NCBI GenBank assembly: GCA_007050995.1
Contig: VJOU01000023.1
Coordinates: forward strand, 1 to 40,720
Direction of reading: 5' to 3'
Length of the DNA stretch: 40,720 nt
Source: Glycocaulis profundi
GTDB taxonomy: Bacteria > Pseudomonadota > Alphaproteobacteria > Caulobacterales > Maricaulaceae
Part shown: piece by piece, positions 34,399-40,720 of the stretch
Numbering within the stretch: the stretch's first letter is position 1
Layout: every line of letters begins with the position of its first letter
The notes under the pieces: model-generated
Database searches by the model: none
What the model was told of the DNA's origin: nothing
Seen by the model: the letters and a program-made list of their open reading frames with translations, nothing else
Position numbers and translations under genes: made by a program

Positions 34399-34461
34399 CC
34401 GTCCTTGATAACCAGAGCCGGGAGCCCTCGCAAACAGGCACGGGACGCGATGACACAGGTG

Positions 34462-35436
34462 TTACGCCGCGTCTTCCGCGGCCTGACCGCCTTCGTCCTG
34501 GGCGGCGAGGAAGCGTTCGGCCTCCAGCGCGGCCATGCAGCCCATGCCCGCGGCGGTCACGGCCTGGCGGAACTTGTCGTCGGTCACGTCGCCCGCGGCG
34601 AACACGCCGGGGATGGAGGTCGCCGTCGACCCCGGCGTGGTGACCAGATAGCCGCCCTCCTTGGTTTCAAGCTGGCCGGTGAACAGCTCGGTGGCCGGGG
34701 CGTGGCCGATGGCGATGAACACGCCGTCCGTGCCGTGCTCGGTGACCGCGCCGGTCTTGAGGTTCTTCAGCTTAATGCCGGTCACGCCCGGCCCGCCTTC
34801 GCCGCCGGTGATCTCCTCGACCGCCGAATCCCAGATCACCTCGACCTTGGGATTTCTGAACAGGCGCTCCTGCATCATCTTCTCTGCGCGCAGCTCGTCG
34901 CGGCGATGGACCAGCGTCACCTTGGAGGCGAAATTGGTCAGGAACAGCGCCTCCTCCACGGCGGTGTTGCCCCCGCCGATCACGAACACTTCCTTGCCGC
35001 GATAGAAGAAGCCGTCGCAGGTCGCGCAGGCGGACACGCCGAAGCCCTGCATCTTCTGCTCGCTCTCCAGTCCCAGCCATTTCGCGCTGGCGCCGGTGGC
35101 GATGATCACGCTGTCGGCGGTGTACACGTCCCCGCTGTCGCCCTTCAGGGTGAAGGGGCGTCTGGACAGGTCCGCCTCCACGATCACGTCGGACACCATC
35201 TCGGTGCCCACATGCTCGGCCTGGGCGCGCATCTGCTCCATCAGCCAGGGGCCCTGGATGACGTCGGCGAAGCCGGGATAATTCTCCACGTCGGTGGTGA
35301 TGGTCAGCTGCCCGCCGGGCTGCAGCCCCGCGATCAGCATCGGTTTCAGCATCGCGCGGGCGGCGTAGATGGCGGCGGTGTAGCCGGCCGCGCCCGATCC
35401 GATGATGGCGACTTTGGAGTGGCGGGTCTGGCTCAT
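34462..35436 (-). CDS. trxB: Thioredoxin reductase
   Basis: The flavoenzyme passes electrons from NADPH to thioredoxin. The 324-residue protein has the FAD-binding GSGAAG (residues 13-18), the redox-active pair Cys137 and Cys140 in SACATCDGFF, the NADPH-binding GGGNTA (154-159), and the C-terminal FAD site GVFAAGDVTDDKFRQAVTAA. It lies 22 bp after the phosphatase-like gene, so it is likely co-transcribed with it. Confidence 0.97.
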   Translation of the reverse strand: MSQTRHSKVAIIGSGAAGYTAAIYAARAMLKPMLIAGLQPGGQLTITTDVENYPGFADVIQGPWLMEQMRAQAEHVGTEMVSDVIVEADLSRRPFTLKGDSGDVYTADSVIIATGASAKWLGLESEQKMQGFGVSACATCDGFFYRGKEVFVIGGGNTAVEEALFLTNFASKVTLVHRRDELRAEKMMQERLFRNPKVEVIWDSAVEEITGGEGGPGVTGIKLKNLKTGAVTEHGTDGVFIAIGHAPATELFTGQLETKEGGYLVTTPGSTATSIPGVFAAGDVTDDKFRQAVTAAGMGCMAALEAERFLAAQDEGGQAAEDAA

Positions 35437-35458
35437 GTCAGAAATGTCCTGCGAGGTT

Positions 35459-35968
35459 CTAGTGTCCGTTGGTGTCAGTCTGGGCGGATTCGCCCGGGCC
35501 GGAATCGGCGCTCAGCCTTTCGAGCAGGGCCGGGCTCCAGTCCCGGTCCGGGTCGATCCGGTCGAGCTCGTCCGGTTCAATCGCGCCCGAGCGGATCAGG
35601 CTGGCGGCGTACAGATGGGAGGCCCGGCGCGCGGACGCGCAGGCGATCACCACCGGCCCGTCCTCGGCGGCCAGGATCACGGCCAGCGCGTCGGCCGCCG
35701 CGCCACCGGTCTCCGGCCCCACGGGCACGGCCGAATAGGCCATGCCGCGGGCGGCGGCCTCCGCTTCGATGTCATAGCCCAGCGCCGCGGTCTCCTCAGG
35801 CGTGAGCAGGTTGACCAGCCGCACCGCGCCGTCGTCCGACCAGCGCGCGATGTCGTCCTGTGCGGGCTGGGGCGCCAGCGTGACGTCCGGGCCGGGCAGG
35901 GGGTCGGCGGAGGCCATGCCGGCGAAGGCCAGCAGGGCGGCGAGCAGCGAGAGGGTCAGTCGGGCCAT
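35459..35968 (-). CDS. Secreted DUF442/BLH-type phosphatase-like protein
   Basis: A 169-residue protein with a signal peptide (RLTLSLLAALLAFAGMASA, cleavage near residue 21). The rest matches the beta-lactamase hydrolase-like/DUF442 group, a branch of the protein tyrosine phosphatase fold: VRLVNLLTPEETAALGYDIE, GMAYSAVPVG and the loop IACASARRASHLYAA. Cys110 and Arg115 keep the C-x4-R spacing of this group, but the usual glycine of the loop is Ala. The substrate is unknown and it probably acts in the periplasm. It starts 3 bp after the ELM1-family gene. Confidence 0.82.
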   Translation of the reverse strand: MARLTLSLLAALLAFAGMASADPLPGPDVTLAPQPAQDDIARWSDDGAVRLVNLLTPEETAALGYDIEAEAAARGMAYSAVPVGPETGGAAADALAVILAAEDGPVVIACASARRASHLYAASLIRSGAIEPDELDRIDPDRDWSPALLERLSADSGPGESAQTDTNGH

Positions 35969-35971
35969 GGG

Positions 35972-36919
35972 TCAGGCCTCCTCGAGGAATCCAGGTTGCC
36001 TAAGGTCTTCACCCCGGCCCAGCATTTCAAGGACCTTGCGCGCCGCCCGCGCGGTTTCGTCCAGCGGCGCGTAGGTCCAGCGGTCCAGCCGTCCCAGGAA
36101 GGGCCGCACCGCGCCATGGCCTTCAAGCTGGGCGTACAGCCGCGCGAACTTGCCCGCGTCGCCCTCCAGCGGCAGGCGATAGACCGGCGTGCCGGTGGCC
36201 GCCGCCTCGGTCAGCATGTTGGTGGAGTCCTCGGTGACGAAGATCCAGTCCGCCCCGCCCAGAAAGGCGAAATAGGGGTTCGGTCCGGTCCCGTCATGCA
36301 GCCATACGCCATCATCGTCCGCGAAGCGCTCGGCCAGCCGGGCGGTGAAATCCTCCGGCGTGCGGCGCGAGGTGGTGATCATCAGGCCCAGCCCCTTCGC
36401 GCGCAGGAATTCCAGCCGGTGCATCAGATAGGCCCCGACCTCGGGCGTGAAGCGGTGATGTTTCGAATCCCCGCCGATCAGCACCGCCGCGCGGGGGGCG
36501 GGCAGGGCGGCGATCCGGCCTGAGAAGCTGCGCTCGGCCTCGGCCAGCCGCCCCGGCGTCACCCGGTTGGGCGAGCCCAGTATCGGGAAGACGTTTTCCC
36601 CCGTCAGCCGGTCGTGCAGGGGCGGGATGATCAGGTCGAAGCGGTGATGCGCGGCGCGCGGGTCCTGGACATAGACGAACAGGGCGTCGGGGAAGGCGCG
36701 CCTGTGGCTGGCGCTGGCGCGCACCGCCGCCCGGCCGCAGCCGATCCAGACCTCCGGCGCGATGGGGCCGGGGTCGGGGATCTCGCCAGTGCGCGGCACC
36801 TGCACCGGCATGACGCGCACCGGCGTCAGCCCGCCCAGCGCCTCGGCCAGCCCCAGCGCCTGGTTCTCGATGCCCCGGCGACCGTCGGAGACGGCGAAAC
36901 AGGTGATTTCGTCGCGCAT
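35972..36919 (-). CDS. ELM1/DUF1022-family protein
   Basis: A 315-residue homologue of the mitochondrial fission protein ELM1 of plants (COG3660), with a glycosyltransferase-like two-domain fold. Landmarks are FAVSDGRRGIENQALGLAEAL at the N-terminus, FVYVQDPRAAHHRFDLIIPP, a GGDSKHHRF segment near residue 155, and DWIFVTEDSTNMLTEAAATGTPVY in the C-terminal domain. The bacterial role is unknown; a link to cell-envelope sugar chemistry has been suggested from the fold. The ATG at 36919 has AAGGA upstream; the longer frame adds an unrelated sequence. It is the first gene of the minus-strand run. Confidence 0.88.
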   Translation of the reverse strand: MRDEITCFAVSDGRRGIENQALGLAEALGGLTPVRVMPVQVPRTGEIPDPGPIAPEVWIGCGRAAVRASASHRRAFPDALFVYVQDPRAAHHRFDLIIPPLHDRLTGENVFPILGSPNRVTPGRLAEAERSFSGRIAALPAPRAAVLIGGDSKHHRFTPEVGAYLMHRLEFLRAKGLGLMITTSRRTPEDFTARLAERFADDDGVWLHDGTGPNPYFAFLGGADWIFVTEDSTNMLTEAAATGTPVYRLPLEGDAGKFARLYAQLEGHGAVRPFLGRLDRWTYAPLDETARAARKVLEMLGRGEDLRQPGFLEEA

Positions 36920-37022
36920 GAAAATCCTTGGCCATGGCGGGGATGGACGGCCATTCTCGCCCGGCGCGCCGGGCCTGTCAGCCCCGCGCCTGTCCTTGAC
37001 GCAGCTTTCGGAAGAACCCGCC

Positions 37023-37439
37023 ATGAGCCATATCGACCCCGCCCGCGACGCCTTCGACCGGTTCAAGGATCTCGACCGCGACCATCCGCTGGAAATGCTC
37101 AACCTGATCCGGCTCCGCGAACGGGCGGCCTATCCCGACGGGCGCGAAATGAGCGGGCTGGACGCCTACAAGGCCTATGGCGCGGCCTCAGGGCCCGTCT
37201 TCCAGCGCGTGGGCGGCGAGATCATCTGGCGCGGACGGCCCGAGCTGACCCTCATCGGCCCGGCCTCGGAGAGCTGGCACATCGCCTTCATCGCCCGCTA
37301 CCCCTCCGCCCGCGCCTTTCTGGAGATGATCTCCGACCCCGTCTACGCCGAGCAGGCCGTTCCCCATCGACAGGCCGCGGTCGAAGACAGCCGCCTCATC
37401 CGTCACGCCCCGCTGGACGGCGGCGGTCGCTTCGTCTGA
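37023..37439 (+). CDS. DUF1330 family protein
   Basis: A 138-residue soluble protein with a dimeric ferredoxin-like barrel fold: HPLEMLNLIRLRERAAYPDG, then SGLDAYKAYGAASGPVFQRVGG and IARYPSARAFLEMISDPVYAEQ. This is the typical DUF1330 pattern; the function is unknown. The ATG at 37023 lies about 10 bp after a GGAAG ribosome binding site. It is divergent from the ELM1-family gene. Confidence 0.88.
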   Translation: MSHIDPARDAFDRFKDLDRDHPLEMLNLIRLRERAAYPDGREMSGLDAYKAYGAASGPVFQRVGGEIIWRGRPELTLIGPASESWHIAFIARYPSARAFLEMISDPVYAEQAVPHRQAAVEDSRLIRHAPLDGGGRFV

Positions 37440-37507
37440 TTTTTCAGATTTTTCAACAGACTGACCGCGCCGTTCTCTCCAGCGGCGGGGCGTCGCCTGC
37501 TTTCTTG

Positions 37508-37538
37508 TTGACTCGAGAAACAGGTGTGCGACACTTGT
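37508..37538 (+). promoter_or_regulatory. Promoter/operator of the blaI-like gene
   Basis: TTGACT (37508-37513) is a good -35 box. A 19-bp palindrome, ACAGGTGT-GCG-ACACTTGT (37520-37538; arms 7 of 8 complementary), covers the place of the -10 box, 23 bp before the BlaI-like start. BlaI/MecI dimers bind ACA/TGT-ended palindromes in their own promoters, so this is a credible autoregulatory site. Confidence 0.6.
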
Positions 37539-37560
37539 AACAGCAATCGGAGAGCGCATC

Positions 37561-37965
37561 ATGACCGAGCCGTCGCCTGAACCGAACGCCAGCGAGCTGG
37601 ATGTCCTCAAGGCCCTGTGGAAGGTCAAAGAGGCCAGCGCCCGCGAGATTCACGAGGCCGCGGGCGAGCGGCGGGGCTGGTCCTACTCCACCACCCGCAC
37701 CGTGCTGGCGCGCATGGTGGACAAGGGCCTGGCCGTCCGGCGCGACAGCCACGGCCTGACCCTGTTCGCCGCCGCCGCGCCCAAGGTGGACATGATCGGG
37801 CGGCTGGTGCGCGGCTTCGCCCGCCGGGTGCTGGAGATCGACGGCGAGCTGCCCGCCTCGGCCTTCTCGGGCAGCCGCCTTCTGGACGCGGACGATCTCG
37901 CCGCGCTCCAGCTCATGCTGGACGAGGACGCCCCGGCGGATGAAAACGGGGAGGGGCGGTCATGA
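37561..37965 (+). CDS. BlaI/MecI-family transcriptional repressor
   Basis: A 134-residue repressor with a winged helix at residues 8-75 (ASELDVLKALWKVKEASARE, then RRGWSYSTTRTVLARMVDKG) and a helical dimerisation region. In the bla/mec systems the repressor is cleaved after the membrane protease signals. The usual inactivating cleavage region falls near residue 100 here, but the site cannot be read from sequence. The stop overlaps the M56 gene start as ATGA. No beta-lactamase gene is in the window. Confidence 0.92.
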   Translation: MTEPSPEPNASELDVLKALWKVKEASAREIHEAAGERRGWSYSTTRTVLARMVDKGLAVRRDSHGLTLFAAAAPKVDMIGRLVRGFARRVLEIDGELPASAFSGSRLLDADDLAALQLMLDEDAPADENGEGRS

Positions 37966-39572
37966 ACGCGCCCGTCCTGATCGCGGCCTTCGCCGCCACC
38001 ATCCCCGCCGCCGCGCTGGGCTGGCTCGCCGCCGCCTCTCTGGCGCGTCTCTTCCCCGCCCGCCGCCTGCACGACCGGTTCTGGCGTCTCGCGCGCTGGA
38101 TGGCGCTGGTCCCGCCCGCCGCCGTTCTGCTGGCCCCGCTGGCCGCACGGATCCCCATGCCCGGCCCCGCGGCCTCCAGCACTGCCGACGCCGCGCCCGC
38201 CGCCCCCGTCCTGCCCATCCTGTTCGAGATCGAGCTTCAGCCCGTGATGAGCGCGGCGGGGTCGGCCGCGCCGGACCTGCCCTGGGTCTGGATCATCGCC
38301 GGGGTCTGGCTGGCCGGGCTCGCCCTGTGCGCGGCCCGGATGGCCGGGCGGCGCCTGACCATGGTCCGCCTGCTGCGCGCGGGGGCCGAGCCGTCGCCCG
38401 AGCTGCGCGCCCGCTTCGAGATCATCGCCGCGGAGGCGGGCGTGCCAGCAGGCCGCGTCCGGCTTCGGGTGATCGACGCGGAGGTCTCGCCCTTCGTGAC
38501 CGGCCTGCGTCCGGTGATCGCGCTGCCCGCCTCGATGGCCAAGCCGGATTTCGCCGAACGGGCGGGCTTCGCGCTCGCCCACGAGCTGGCTCACGTCCGC
38601 CGCGGCGACGAGCGCGACCGGATCGCGGGCGAGCTTCTCGGAGCCGTCCTGTGGTTCAACCCCGTGCTCGCCCTGATCGAAAGCCGTCTCGCCCTGGCGC
38701 GCGAATTCGCCTGCGACGCCGAAGCCCTCGACCGCCTGCCTGCGGGTGCGCGCAGGCCCTATGGCCGCGCCCTGATCGCCTCGGGCGCCCGGCCCATGCC
38801 CGCCCTGGCGGGCGCCGCCTTCCTGCCCAGCCACAGAAGGATTTTCGAAATGCGCATCCAGTCCATCCTCCGCCCCGGCCCGGTCCGCACCCGCACGGCC
38901 CTCGCCGCGGGCGCGGCCGCCTTCGCCGTCCTCGCCGCCCCGCTGGCCATGGCGCAGGTCTCGCTCGCCGCCGCCCTGACCGCCGTGGCGGCGCAGGAAG
39001 AGGGAAGCGAGCGGACGTTCTCCGCCGAGGCGGGCGAGCGCTTTCAGCGCGCGCTGGCGCTCAACGATGCTGAAGACCACGACGCGGCGCTGGCCGAGCT
39101 GGACGGGCTGCTGGAAACGGAGCTGACGCCTTACGAGGAAAGCATGGTCCACCGGGTCCGCGGCGCGACTTATTTCGAGCTGGACGATCTCGATGCCGCC
39201 AACGCAGCCTTCCGTGCGGCCCTCGACTCTGGGGGCATTGAGGAGAACGAGGCCGAGAACATCCGGTTCAATATCGGTCAGCTCATGATCGCGACCGGCG
39301 ACACCGCCGGAGGGCTCGCTGAACTGGAAACGCTCATCGAGGGGCCTGAGGCCGCCCCGGCTCACCTCGCCCGCCTGATGGCGCAGGCCTACGCCGCCGA
39401 GGAGCGCTGGGCCGACGCCCGACCGTATCAGGAGCGCTACCTGTCCCAGTCCGCAAACCCCGGCGCCGCCGACTACCGGCTTCTTGAAGCCATCTACGCC
39501 AATCTCGGCATGGAGGCCGAGCGCGCCGAGGCCGAAGCCCGGCGGCGGGCGCTGGAGGCCGATCCGGACTGA
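37962..39572 (+). CDS. BlaR1-like M56 metalloprotease with C-terminal helical-repeat domain
   Basis: A 536-residue membrane sensor-protease. The N-terminal part has three or four helices. The M56 zinc site is HELAH at residues 207-211, with Glu248 and Asp252 in AREFACDAE as further ligand and support. A last transmembrane helix lies at about 312-331 ([20 protein letters not shown]). The C-terminal 200 residues, predicted periplasmic, are not a penicillin-binding domain but look like TPR-type repeats ([80 protein letters not shown]). It therefore probably senses something other than beta-lactams. It is coupled to the BlaI-like repressor gene. Confidence 0.9.
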   Translation: MNAPVLIAAFAATIPAAALGWLAAASLARLFPARRLHDRFWRLARWMALVPPAAVLLAPLAARIPMPGPAASSTADAAPAAPVLPILFEIELQPVMSAAGSAAPDLPWVWIIAGVWLAGLALCAARMAGRRLTMVRLLRAGAEPSPELRARFEIIAAEAGVPAGRVRLRVIDAEVSPFVTGLRPVIALPASMAKPDFAERAGFALAHELAHVRRGDERDRIAGELLGAVLWFNPVLALIESRLALAREFACDAEALDRLPAGARRPYGRALIASGARPMPALAGAAFLPSHRRIFEMRIQSILRPGPVRTRTALAAGAAAFAVLAAPLAMAQVSLAAALTAVAAQEEGSERTFSAEAGERFQRALALNDAEDHDAALAELDGLLETELTPYEESMVHRVRGATYFELDDLDAANAAFRAALDSGGIEENEAENIRFNIGQLMIATGDTAGGLAELETLIEGPEAAPAHLARLMAQAYAAEERWADARPYQERYLSQSANPGAADYRLLEAIYANLGMEAERAEAEARRRALEADPD

Positions 39573-39590
39573 TCCGGCGGCCGCGAACGA

Positions 39591-39621
39591 AAAAGGGGCG
39601 CTCCGCGAGGAGCGCCCCTTT
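39591..39621. terminator. Bidirectional terminator between the M56 gene and metE
   Basis: A perfect 13-bp stem joins 39592-39604 (AAAGGGGCGCTCC) to 39609-39621 around the tetraloop GCGA. T runs end the stem on both strands: CCCTTT on plus and CCCCTTTTT on minus. It sits between convergent stop codons and should serve both genes. Confidence 0.93.
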
Positions 39622-39626
39622 CCGCG

Positions 39627-40720
39627 TCAGGCCGCCTTACGGGCGCGGCGCAGGGCCTTGGCGGCGGCGACCATGTTGGCGATGGCCGCTTCCACCTCCG
39701 GCCAGCCGCGGGTCTTCAGCCCGCAGTCGGGATTGACCCACAGCCGGGCGGGGTCGAGCCGTTCGGCCGCCTTGGCCAGCAGCTCGGCCATCTCCTCGGC
39801 GGAGGGCACGCGCGGGGAGTGGATGTCCCACACGCCCGGCCCGATCTCGTTGGGGAAGTCGAAGTCCACGAAGGCGTCCAGCAGCTCCATGCGCGAGCGG
39901 GAGGCCTCCACCGAGATCACGTCCGCATCCAGCGCCGCGATGGCCTCGATGATCTCGTTGAACTCCGAATAGCACATGTGGGTGTGGATCTGGGTCTCGT
40001 CCGCGACCACCGCGGCGGACAGTCGGAAGCACGCCACCGCCTGGTCCAGATACGCCTTGTGACCGTCCCGGCGCAGGGGCAGGCCCTCGCGGAGGGCGGG
40101 CTCGTCGATCTGGATGGCGGCGATCCCGGCGGCCTCCAGATCGGCCACCTCGTCGCGGATGGCCAGCGCTATCTGGCGGCAGGTCTCCTCGCGCGGCTGG
40201 TCGTCGCGCACGAAGGACCATTGCAGGATCGTCACCGGCCCGGTCAGCATCCCCTTCACGGGCCTGTCCGAGCAGCCTTGCGCGAAGCGCGCCCACGCCA
40301 CCGTCATGGGTTCGGGCCGGGAGATGTCGCCATAGATCAGCGGCGGCTTCACGCAGCGCGAGCCATATGACTGCACCCACCCATGCCGGGTGAAGGCGAA
40401 ACCTTCGAGAAGCTGGCCGAAATGCTCGACCATGTCGGTGCGCTCGTATTCGCCGTGCACCAGCATGTCCAGGCCGAGGCGTTCCTGCAGCGCGATGGTG
40501 CGCCGGGTCTCGTCCTTAAGGAAGGCGTCATAGGCCGCGTCGTCCATCTCCCCGCGCCGGTTGGCCGCGCGGGCCTGCCTGACCTCGGCGGTCTGGGGGA
40601 AGGAGCCGATGGTGGTGGTGGGGAAGGCGGGCAGGCCCAGCCGCCGCGCCTGCGCCGGACGGCGCTCGGGATAGGCCGAGCGGCGGCGGTGATGGCCCGG
40701 CCCGGTTTCGGCGAGCCGCC
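39627..40720 (-). CDS. metE: Cobalamin-independent methionine synthase MetE, C-terminal part (partial)
   Basis: MetE transfers a methyl group from methyltetrahydropteroyl-polyglutamate to homocysteine. The window holds the last 363 or so codons; the reading frame runs off the right edge, through [20 protein letters not shown] near the edge. The C-terminal barrel has the zinc ligands of the [11 protein letters not shown] motif (His, Cys), SVEASRS (Glu) and NPDCGLKTR (Cys). [20 protein letters not shown] and [15 protein letters not shown] are further family signatures. A strong terminator follows the stop. Confidence 0.96.
   Translation of the reverse strand, partial: RLAETGPGHHRRRSAYPERRPAQARRLGLPAFPTTTIGSFPQTAEVRQARAANRRGEMDDAAYDAFLKDETRRTIALQERLGLDMLVHGEYERTDMVEHFGQLLEGFAFTRHGWVQSYGSRCVKPPLIYGDISRPEPMTVAWARFAQGCSDRPVKGMLTGPVTILQWSFVRDDQPREETCRQIALAIRDEVADLEAAGIAAIQIDEPALREGLPLRRDGHKAYLDQAVACFRLSAAVVADETQIHTHMCYSEFNEIIEAIAALDADVISVEASRSRMELLDAFVDFDFPNEIGPGVWDIHSPRVPSAEEMAELLAKAAERLDPARLWVNPDCGLKTRGWPEVEAAIANMVAAAKALRRARKAA

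Noticed and set aside
33754-35805. Long plus-strand open frame (683 codons) opposite the ABC ATPase and trxB
   Set aside because: Antisense of recognised minus-strand genes with compositionally biased translation. Not coding.
37561-39572. A beta-lactam resistance operon
   Set aside because: The BlaI/M56 pair is present, but there is no beta-lactamase or PBP gene and the sensor lacks a penicillin-binding domain, so resistance cannot be claimed.

Overview
The window is a 40.7 kb piece of a high-GC alphaproteobacterial chromosome. The evidence for this is the ribosomal gene order tuf–S10–spc–secY–adk–rpsM–rpsK–rpoA–rplQ without rpmJ, a zinc-ribbon-free S14, a short-type adenylate kinase, an ATP12-family F1-ATPase chaperone, an ELM1/DUF1022 protein and a CCUCCUCCC-loop small RNA candidate. 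A stalked-bacterium relative (Maricaulales/Caulobacterales) fits the gene content, but that is an inference. No prophage, insertion sequence, CRISPR array, tRNA or rRNA gene was seen.

Layout. Positions 1-14.3 kb hold the end of tuf and then the S10, spc and alpha ribosomal clusters as one co-directional run with many 1-8 bp overlaps. It is punctuated by a hairpin after tuf, an intrinsic terminator inside the run between rplO and secY, a clear sigma70-type promoter with a structured leader before rpsM, and a strong terminator after rplQ. From 14.4 to 18.4 kb lie an HtrA/DegP-type periplasmic protease, a small lipoprotein, a DUF805 membrane protein (minus strand) and rarA. From 18.5 to 20.5 kb is a locally AT-richer patch with a SatD-family protein, a DUF3307 membrane protein and a small HAH-motif membrane protein. 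From 20.6 to 24.7 kb are an RluC-type pseudouridine synthase, a HAD phosphatase, the ATP12 chaperone and a propionyl-CoA carboxylase beta chain.

From 24.7 to 31.0 kb are argS and a lipoprotein (minus), ispH-rnhA, a PEP mutase/isocitrate lyase-family enzyme, a two-helix membrane protein (minus) and a threonine synthase-like PLP enzyme. From 31.0 to 36.9 kb nearly everything is on the minus strand: a candidate trans-acting small RNA, a LysR regulator, a MacB/FtsX-type ABC transporter pair, thioredoxin reductase, a secreted DUF442-type phosphatase-like protein and an ELM1-family protein. A repeat-rich 0.2 kb spacer lies between the permease and the LysR gene. From 37.0 to 39.6 kb are a DUF1330 protein and a BlaI/M56 signalling pair whose sensor carries a periplasmic helical-repeat domain. 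The window ends inside metE (minus).

The observations most worth following up are (1) an unlisted small RNA of about 108 nt on the minus strand at about 31.02-31.13 kb, with a promoter, three hairpins, an anti-Shine-Dalgarno loop and a U8 terminator; and (2) the SatD + DUF3307 pair, in which the SatD protein keeps the two-aspartate layout of class III nucleotidyl cyclases plus a C-terminal helix-turn-helix. An AT-rich spacer with two tandem imperfect palindromes separates that pair.
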